In this document: positions 57,600-64,000 of the stretch, piece by piece
How positions within the stretch are numbered: the first letter of the stretch is position 1
How the letters are laid out: every line of letters begins with the position of its first letter
DNA from: Panulirus ornatus
Lineage: Eukaryota; Arthropoda; Malacostraca; Decapoda; Palinuridae
Direction: 5' to 3'
DNA: 64,000 nt
Assembly (NCBI RefSeq): GCF_036320965.1
Contig: NC_092234.1
Coordinates: 44,837,862 to 44,901,861, forward strand
Notes under the pieces: model-generated
Told to the model about the DNA's origin: nothing
What the model saw: the letters and a program-made list of their open reading frames with translations, nothing else
The model's database searches: none
Position numbers and translations under genes: made by a program

Positions 57600-58215
57600 C
57601 ACCACTGTTGTCAACGGCCGCCAGCTTAGCCCCCACTGTTGTCAACGGCCAACATTTGGACTACCGCTTGTCAGCGGTCGTCAGCTGTGCCATCACTGTT
57701 GTCAACGCTCGTTAGTCATGAAACTACTGTTGTCAACGGTGGCAAGTCATTACCCCACTGCTGTCAGCGGCCAGCAGCCTTGCTACCACTGTCTGCCAAC
57801 GATTGTCAATCTTTCCAACGCAATTTGTCAACGGTTGCCAGTCCTATCAATCTGCACCACTGTTGTCAACGGCTGGCGATCCTGCCACCACTGTTGTCAA
57901 CGGCTGGCAATCCTGCCACCACTGTTGTCAACGGCTGGCGATCCTGCCATCACTGTTGTCAACGGTTGTCAATCCTGCCACCACTGTTGTCAAAGGTTGT
58001 CAATCCTGCCACCACTGTTGTCAACGGCTGGCAATCCTGCCACCACTGTTGTCAACGGCTGGCGATCCTGCCATCACTGTTGTCAACGGCTGGCGATCCT
58101 GCCATCACTGTTGTCAACGGCTGGCGATCCTGCCATCACTGTTGTCAACGGCTGGCGATCCTGCCACCACTGTTGTCAACGGCCGGCAATCCTGCCACCA
58201 CGGCTGTCACCGGTC
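57600..58215. repeat. Minisatellite, 31-bp unit, about 19 copies
   Basis: Core CACTGTTGTCAACGGCTGGC followed by '(a/g)atcctgccac'. The left third (57,600-57,840) is strongly diverged; the right part is homogeneous. Directly adjoins the 21/23-bp array. Confidence 0.96.
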
Positions 58216-58660
58216 ACCACTGGTGCCTTGCCACCAATTGCCAACAGTTACAAGCCGTGCCACCACTGAACACAATATACGATGCCAATTGATATGGCTA
58301 ACGACCAGGACATCCAAAATATCACTGTAATCTTTTAGAAAAAAAAAAAAAAATTGAATAAAATATACCCTCTTCAGTCCCCCCCCCCCTCCCCCTTTCC
58401 ATCTCTCATGGTCCACTTAATGTTAAGTAGATCATTTGATCATCCCTCCACTTTTTAAGTTAGTTTGTAAGTAAATAAGTAAATAACACTACAGTGCGCT
58501 TGGCAGAAGCAATCAATACCTTAAATTGAAATAAGAAATAGACATGATCATTAAATTCAAAAACCCTTTAACCAATAACGATTCTATTGATTCTAGAATT
58601 AAGATTACTTTATAACTTTTTAGGGAATATATTCATACTCTATTAAAACATAATTTTTAT
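58216..58660. other. Unassigned AT-rich sequence
   Basis: A run at 58,338-58,352 and C run at 58,380-58,390; no gene. Confidence 0.4.
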
Positions 58661-58935
58661 GAAGTTTTAGAGATATAAGATAAATGATAGCATATCATTT
58701 CTGTATTATCTCTAAGAGTTGAGCAATTCGTTAATGTATTAAAACAATTTTTTTTGAAGTTTTAGAAATAGATATTAAATGATAGCAAAATATTTCTGTA
58801 TTATCTCAGAGAATTCAGCTATTCGTTAATGTATTAAAACATAATTTCGATGAAGTTTTAGAAATAGATATTAAATAATAGCATAATATTTCTGTATTAT
58901 TCTAAGTAGTTCAACTATTCATATAATTCGCTAGA
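58661..58935. repeat. Three-unit tandem repeat, about 95 bp
   Basis: 'gaagttttag(a)' starts units at 58,661, 58,756 and 58,852. Each also contains 'atttctgtattat' and 'attcgttaatgtattaaaac'. Confidence 0.92.
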
Positions 58936-59208
58936 TTTAGCGAATCAGTACCCGTGTTGAGCTATATTGTGACCCCGGGCAGATTCTCTGCTGATAATAT
59001 ATAAATTATGATTTATATATATATGGATGATTATGGTGAAGGCCTATCTCTACTTGTCCCATCTCCTCGTAGTTCCTTCTGCCACTACAGCAGCGGTAGA
59101 TGTAGTATCGACTGGTCTGTATCGTCTGCCGTTACGTTGATACAGCAAACGCTAAACCTTTTCTGCATTTTATATATATAAATCATTTATAACTAATTTT
59201 TTATTTTC
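58936..59208. other. Unassigned sequence
   Basis: No gene or repeat recognised. Confidence 0.4.
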
Positions 59209-59430
59209 ATTTTGCTTTGTCGCTGTCTCCCGCGTTTGCGAGGTAGCGCAAGGAAACAGACGAAAGAAATGGCCCAACCCACCCCCATACACAATGTATA
59301 TACATACACGTCCACACACGCAAATATACATACCTATACATCTCAATGTTCACATATATATATACACACACAGACATATACATATATACACATGTACATA
59401 ATTCATACTGTCTGCCTTTATTTATTTAGC
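59209..59430 (-). mobile_element. Very short LINE insertion (3' UTR only, long UTR type)
   Basis: On the minus strand it ends with the conserved LINE tail (complement of 'tcgctgtctcccgcgtttgcg' at about 59,219) and contains the UTR words with 'acgtccacacacgcaaatat'. It stops near 59,430 inside the UTR, so only about 220 bases were inserted. The tail end has TTTGC rather than a long A/TA run. Confidence 0.88.
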
Positions 59431-59904
59431 TGGGTCTAGGATCTATTTAGCTTATAGGGACAAGACTGCATAGTCAAAATTAGATAGGGTTTTAGGCCTA
59501 GTGATAATAAAACCATATAAATGATAACATGAGTTTCACTCGTGTCAACTCACCTTAATTGGTGATTATAGAACATAACTGAGTTATTTGCTTAAGAGGT
59601 TCATGATAACTAGAGTTGATATAGAGAATATAGATTATGATACATAGAGAGATATGGTAAATCAGCAAAAGACACGATTATGGTCGAGATACGTTAAAAA
59701 TTTGGGCCATTAATTGCTTGCAAGCAGTGGCTTACTTGACGCGATCTGTTCAGTGGGGGATTGTATGGACGCACCGAATGCCAGGGATCAATTAGCTGAT
59801 GAAGAATAGATTTTATGTGGGATGTAGACAACAGCGGGAGCGACTGTTCGACAGATGATCATGTCCACACACAAACACACAAGACCAAAAGTAAATTATG
59901 AACC
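59431..59904. other. Unassigned sequence
   Basis: Balanced composition and no repeats. Upstream parts of the following CR1-like remnant may be hidden here, but I cannot show that. Confidence 0.35.
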
Positions 59905-60180
59905 TCAAAGGACTGGTCACCGCGCCTGAAGAAGCACAAAGATCTGATAGAGAAGGTCCAGAAGAGGACAACAAGAGATGGCGTTAGAATTAAAAGCGCT
60001 GAGATCTAGGGAAGGGCCCTGGGGTCTTAGATTTGATCGTGGATGGAGGGGTTTTATGATGTCAGTAGTGAGCGCATTTTCGAACGATGTAAGGGTAGAA
60101 CAGCCAGAGGATATAACATGATATTATGCAAGAAAGTTGTTAGGAAAGATGTATATATACATTTGAGAAGTTGCATAACA
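59905..60180 (+). pseudogene. C-terminal remnant of a CR1/Jockey-like LINE
   Basis: Translation at about 59,918-59,985 gives 'WSPRLKKHKDLIEKVQKRTT', matching the motif W-(S/N)-P-x-L-x-K-D-(I/L)-x-x-(I/L)-E-x-VQ-(R/K)-R-A-T that follows the RT domain in CR1/Jockey-type elements. About 50 bases on, a second frame gives 'GFYDVSSERIFERCKGRTAR' and 'GYNMILCKKVVRKDVYIH', which fits the next conserved stretch ('...TRGH-x-(Y/F)KL-x-K-x-R...D-R-x-x-F'). Stops and a frame change separate the two. It ends at the 46-bp minisatellite. No active enzyme remains. Confidence 0.72.
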
Positions 60181-60194
60181 GGTAGTGTTCAAAA

Positions 60195-60425
60195 GATGGG
60201 GGCCCACGACTGTAGAACTCCCTCCCCGTACAGGAAAAGAGATGGGACCCCATGAATGTAGAACTCCCTCCCCGTACAGTACAAGAGATGGGGCCCCATG
60301 AGTGTAGAACTCCCTCCCCGTACAGTACAAGAGATGGGGCCCCATGAGTGTAGAACTCCCTCCCCATACATTACAAGAGATGGGACCTCACCAGTGGGGA
60401 ACTCCCTCCCCGTACAGTATAGATA
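60195..60425. repeat. Minisatellite, 46-bp unit, five copies
   Basis: Each unit contains GTAGAACTCCCTCCCCGTAC and 'aagagatgggacccca(t/c)'. The reverse frame codes 'GREFYTHGAPSLVLYGEGVL' repeats, an accident of the unit. Confidence 0.95.
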
Positions 60426-60432
60426 AGTCATT

Positions 60433-60470
<38 letters not shown>

Positions 60471-60667
60471 CTCACGAGGGAACCATTCTCATGACCGAGG
60501 GAGAGGGATGGTTGGAGGGAGGTGATGGTGACAGAGTCGATAAAGGTGGAAGGCTCCTGACTCCACTCTCACTCCACTCTGACTCAGAGAAAGATGGGTG
60601 GATAGCCACCCCCCCATCCCCCCTTAGGTGGGCAGTGGTCCTTACTTGGTTGGATGAGGCCCTTTCA

Positions 60668-60698
<31 letters not shown>

Positions 60699-60784
60699 CA
60701 TGTAGAAGCGGATATTGCAAAATACATTATATTAGGTTTCCAAAATAGAATGGCGGACATGGCTATACCCAACATGGCAGAGTT
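60426..60784. repeat. Unassigned sequence with (CA)n and (GATA)n
   Basis: CA at 60,434-60,470 and GATA at 60,668-60,697. Nothing else recognised. Confidence 0.7.
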
Positions 60785-61497
60785 AATGCCCACATACACA
60801 TGTATATACATAAACGTCCACACACGCAACATATACAAACTATACATTTCAATGTATACATACATATGTATACTCAAACATATACATATATATACATGCC
60901 CATATTCACACTTGCTGCCTTCATCCATTCACATCGCCACCCCGCCACACATGAAATAACAACCCACTCCCCCCTCATGTGTGCGAGGTAGCGCTTGTAA
61001 AAGACAACAAAGGCCACATTCGTTCACACCCAGTCTCTAGCTGTCATGTAATAATGCACCGAAACCACAGCTCCCTTTCCACATCCAGGCCCCACAGAAC
61101 TTTCCATGGTTTACCCCAGACGCTTCACATGCCCTGGTTCAATCCATTGACAGCACGTCAACCCCGGTATACCACATCGTCCCAATTCACTCTATTCCAT
61201 GCACGCCTTTCACCTTCCCGTATGTTCAGGCCCCGATCGCCCAAATTCTTTTTCACTCCGTCCTTCCACCTCCAATTTGGTCTCCCACTTCTTGTTCTCT
61301 CTACCTCTGACAGAAATATATATCCCTTTACCTCTGACAGATATTTATCCAATACACCCACCTTATCTATATTCACATTAGCTTTCAACTTTGTCCTTTC
61401 ACACATTCTTCCAAACTCAGTCACCAGCTTGTGCAGTTTCTCACCTGAATCAGCCACAAGTGCTGCATCATTAGCAAACAACAACTGACTCATTTCC
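60785..61497 (-). mobile_element. LINE 3' portion, internally deleted copy
   Basis: Minus strand: 'SQLLFANDAALVADSGEKLH' (61,490 on; FADD changed to FAND), 'KLVTEFGRMCERTKLKANVN', then a jump that removes the thumb and C-terminal blocks up to 'FLSEVERTRSGRPNWRWKDG', then 'GLNIREGERRAWNRVNWDDV' and the stop near 61,158. The long-type UTR follows to about 60,785, but the final tail is not present. The FAND change and two internal deletions make it inactive. It joins an endonuclease segment at 61,497-61,500. Confidence 0.88.
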
Positions 61498-61895
61498 CAT
61501 TACTAACCTTCGCACTTAAATCACTCATCACTAATACCTGGTTTTGTGCACCAAAGCTGCTGACACACTCACGCAGCTGCTCACAAAACACTTTCCTCTC
61601 ATGATCTTTCTTCTCATGACCAGATGCATAAGCATCAATAATCACCTATCTCTCTCTCTCCATCCACTTTCAATTTTATCCGCATCAATCTAGAATTTAC
61701 TTCCCACAACTGGGCTCCCACAACTCCTGCTTCAGTATTAATGCTGCCCCTTCCTTAGCTCTTGTCCTCTCGCCAACCCCTGACTTTATTCCTAAGGCAT
61801 TTCCAAACCATTCTTCCCCTTTACCTTTTAGCTATGTTTCACTCAGAACCAGAACATCCAGGTTTCTTTTTCGCAAACACATTGCCTCAGGTCTC
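61498..61895 (-). pseudogene. LINE apurinic-like endonuclease domain fragment
   Basis: Minus strand from about 61,893: 'RKRNLDVLVLSET' followed by a stop and 'LKGKGEEWFG', then 'GVGERTRAKEGAALILK', 'LMRIKLKVDGER', and 'DAYASGHEKKDHERKVFCEQ' with 'LRECVSSFG' and 'VLVMSDLSAKV'. These match the order of the endonuclease/exonuclease/phosphatase fold in LINEs: the early 'L-x-(V/L)-x-E-(T/S)' block with its metal-binding Glu, and the late 'GD(L/F)NA-x-(V/I)G' block, here with Ser for Gly-Asp-Leu-Asn context changes. This domain nicks target DNA. Stops are present and the catalytic His block is missing, because the sequence jumps straight into the RT FADD region. Confidence 0.8.
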
Positions 61896-61899
61896 CGCA

Positions 61900-62248
61900 C
61901 TGGGGAAAGACCGGGGGACGAAGAGAGTGGGTGGGGAGGAGGTGTGGTCATTCGGGGGTGCAGTAGATAATAATTTGTAGAATCGTATCTTGTCCTGTGC
62001 TTTGATTATCACGAAGGCATTATAGGATCTTGTTGTCACTGAGATGTTGACGAGTGAGATTTAATGCTATGTCGCTGTTATGTATGTAGTCTAAGGCCTG
62101 TGTGTTATAGATGAAGCGGCGAGCATGGCCTGAGTGGTGTTGTATCCCTAGCGATGTAGTTTACGTCGTTTTGAAGTCTATAACCATCAGCTGGGCAGGA
62201 GGACTTGTAGACTACGACGGTAAATTGATGTAGGTTATTGTGAAGTTG

Positions 62249-62253
<5 letters not shown>
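61900..62253. other. Unassigned sequence
   Basis: No gene or repeat recognised. Confidence 0.4.

Positions 62254-62297
<44 letters not shown>
62254..62297. repeat. (TA)n microsatellite on a LINE tail
   Basis: About 22 TA dinucleotides followed by a T run (complement of the LINE A tail). Confidence 0.97.
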
Positions 62298-62315
<18 letters not shown>

Positions 62316-63574
62316 TTTTTATACTTTGTCGCTGTCTCCCGCGTTTGCGAGGTAGCGCAAGGAAACAGACGAAAGAAATGCCCCCCCCCCACACACATGT
62401 ACATACACACGTCCACACACGCAAATATACATACCTACACAGCTTTCCATGGTTTACCCCAGACGCTTCACATGCCTTGATTCAATCCACTGACAGCACG
62501 TCAACCCCTGTATACCACATCGCTCCAATTCACTCTATTCCTTGCCCTCCTTTCACCCTCCTGCATGTTCAGGCCCCGATCACACAAAATCTTTTTCACT
62601 CCATCTTTCCACCTCCAATTTGGTCTCCCTCTTCTCCTCGTTCCCTCCACCTCCGACACATATATCCTCTTGGTCAATCTTTCCTCACTCATTCTCTCCA
62701 TGTGCCCAAACCATTTCAAAACTCCCTCTTCTGCTCTCTCAACCACGCTCTTTTTATTTCCACACATCTCTCTTACCCTTACGTTACTTACTCGATCAAA
62801 CCACCTCACACCACACATTGTCCTCAAACATCTCATTTCCAGCACATCCATCCTCCTGCGCACAACTCTATCCATAGCCCACGCCTCGCAACCATACAGC
62901 ATTGTTGGAACCACTATTCCTTCAAACATACCCATTTTTGCTTTCCGAGATAATGTTCTCGACTTCCACACATTTTTCAAGGCTCCCAAAATTTTCGCCC
63001 CCTCCCCCACCCTATGATCCACTTCCGCTTCCATGGTTCCATCCGCTGACAGATCCACTCCCAGATATCTAAAACACTTCACTTCCTCCAGTTTTTCTCC
63101 ATTCAAACTCACCTCCCAATTGACTTGACCCTCAACCATACTGTACCTAATAACCTTGCTCTTATTCACATTTACTCTTAACTTTCTTCTTCCACACACT
63201 TTACCAAACTCAGTCACCAGCTTCTGCAGTTTCTCACATGAATCAGCAACCAGCGCTGTATCATCAGCGAACAACAACTGACTCACTTCCCAAGCTCTCT
63301 CATCCCCCACAGACTTCATACTTGCCCCTCTTTCCAGGACTCTTGCATTTACCTCCCTAACAACCCCATCCATAAACAAATTAAACAACCATGGAGACAT
63401 CACACACCCCTGCCGCAAACCTACATTCACTGAGAACCAATCACTTTCCTCTCTTCCTACACGTACACATGCCTTACATCCTCGATAAAAACTTTTCACT
63501 GCTTCTAACAACTTGCCTCCCACACCATATATTCTTAATACCTTCCACAGAGCATCTCTATCAACTCTATCATA
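62298..63574 (-). mobile_element. LINE 3' segment, sense part of a twin-primed insertion
   Basis: Minus-strand element from the codons for 'YDRVDRDALWKVL' (63,574) to the tail and poly-A (T at 62,298-62,320). Very close to the 40-kb copy: about seven amino-acid differences over roughly 355 residues by eye. At 63,574/63,575 it switches abruptly to a plus-strand piece of the same element. Confidence 0.93.
62501..63574 (-). CDS. Reverse transcriptase C-terminal part (5'-inverted LINE copy)
   Basis: About 357 codons open from 'YDRVDRDALWKVLRIYG' to the stop at 62,501. It carries 'GLRQGCVMSPWLFNLF', FADD with 'TALVADSCEKLQKLV', 'FRYLGVDLSADGT', 'LEMRCLRTMCGVRWFDRVS', 'LKWFGHMERMSEERLTKR' and 'GRPNWRWKDG'. 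The first catalytic Asp (in FMDLEKAYD) lies just upstream of the inversion point and is lost, so no complete active site remains. The open frame extends about eleven codons across the junction by chance. It is otherwise undamaged, which points to recent insertion. Confidence 0.88.
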   Translation of the reverse strand, partial: YDRVDRDALWKVLRIYGVGGKLLEAVKSFYRGCKACVRVGREESDWFSVNVGLRQGCVMSPWLFNLFMDGVVREVNARVLERGASMKSVGDERAWEVSQLLFADDTALVADSCEKLQKLVTEFGKVCGRRKLRVNVNKSKVIRYSMVEGQVNWEVSLNGEKLEEVKCFRYLGVDLSADGTMEAEVDHRVGEGAKILGALKNVWKSRTLSRKAKMGMFEGIVVPTMLYGCEAWAMDRVVRRRMDVLEMRCLRTMCGVRWFDRVSNVRVREMCGNKKSVVERAEEGVLKWFGHMERMSEERLTKRIYVSEVEGTRRRGRPNWRWKDGVKKILCDRGLNMQEGERRARNRVNWSDVVYRG

Positions 63575-64000
63575 AGAGAAAGGTGCAAGAGGTGAAAAAA
63601 AGGGCAAATGAGAGTTGGGGTGAGAGACTATCAGTAAATTTTAGGGAGAATAAAAAGATGTTCTGGAAGGAGGTAAATAGGGTGCGTAAGACAAGGGAAC
63701 AAATGGGAACTTCAGTGAAGGGCGTAAATGGGGAGGTGATAACAAGTAGTGGTGATGTGAGAAGGAGATGGAATGAGTATTTTGAAGGTTTGTTGAATGT
63801 GTCTGATGACAGAGTGGCAGATATAGGGTGTTTTGGTCGAGGTGGTGTGCAAAGTGAGAGGGTTAGGGAAAATGATTTGGTAAACAGAGAAGAGATAGTA
63901 AAAGCTTTGCGGAAGATGAAAGCCGGCAAGGCAGCAGGATTGGATGGTATTGCAGTGGAATTTATTAAAAAAGGGGGTGACTGTATTGTTGACTGGTTGG
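63575..64000 (+). mobile_element. LINE 5' segment, inverted part of a twin-primed insertion (runs off window)
   Basis: Plus strand, open frame: 'RKVQEVKKRANESWGERLSV' then 'NFRENKKMFWKEVNRVRKTR', continuing into the same residues as the start of the 40-kb copy ('EQMGTSVKGVNGEV', 'KALRKMKAGKAAGLDGIAVE', 'FIKKGGDCIVDWL') to the window end. It reaches about 100 bases further 5' than the 40-kb copy, covering the linker between the endonuclease and RT. No stop codons. Its end lies outside the window. Confidence 0.92.

Overview
This window looks like intergenic, repeat-saturated DNA from an animal nuclear genome. A decapod crustacean is my best guess. That rests on the very dense TA, CA, CT, GA and TATAG microsatellites, more than twenty different minisatellites, and a LINE family with a TA-microsatellite-linked tail of a kind I associate with decapods; it is inference, not proof. 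I find no host protein-coding gene, rRNA gene, functional tRNA gene or CRISPR array. The only convincing coding sequences are reverse transcriptase (RT) pieces of non-LTR retrotransposons.

Layout. 1-14.8 kb: an old LINE remnant, a fold-back element between two TA runs, a tRNA-derived SINE, five minisatellites (66, 23, about 30 degenerate, 19 and 24 bp units), an old RT fragment of a second LINE type, and a perfect 1.3-kb CCCA array. 14.9-29.0 kb: sequence with strong signs of poor consensus quality (inflated homopolymers, a run of about 175 C, frequent small indels). Inside it 18,985-28,690 is a degraded copy of the adjacent cleaner block 28,690-37,565, so the two form a head-to-tail duplication of about 9 kb that is either real or an assembly artefact. 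Each copy carries a 36-bp and a 21/22-bp satellite, a 3' LINE fragment, CT runs and a CRE/CCAAT-rich stretch. Only the cleaner copy carries a 2.2-kb nest of SINE-like and LINE insertions. 37.6-42.1 kb: a 20-bp minisatellite, microsatellites, and the best LINE copy (40,028-41,945), which has an open RT reading frame. 42.1-59.2 kb: a diverged LINE interrupted by a 24-bp minisatellite, then a succession of minisatellites (13, 34/66, 29, 30, 30, 84, 36, about 40-60, 21/23, 31 and 95 bp) separated by sequence in which I recognise little. 59.2-64 kb: further LINE pieces, including an internally deleted endonuclease-RT copy, a CR1/Jockey-like C-terminal remnant, and a head-to-head LINE arrangement at 63,574 that fits twin-primed insertion.

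How the parts relate. One LINE family dominates (at least eight pieces). Its 3' end has a conserved tail (CGCTACCTCGC, a short spacer, then GCGGGAGACAGCG) followed by A(n) and (TA)n. A separate short repeat of about 225 bp ends in a closely similar tail, which suggests that it borrows the LINE machinery. Many TA microsatellites sit exactly at element ends. I found no convincing new biological system. The observations most worth checking are the LINE/SINE tail sharing, the twin-priming junction, the duplicated block with unequal sequence quality, the CRE/CCAAT cluster and the CCCA array.
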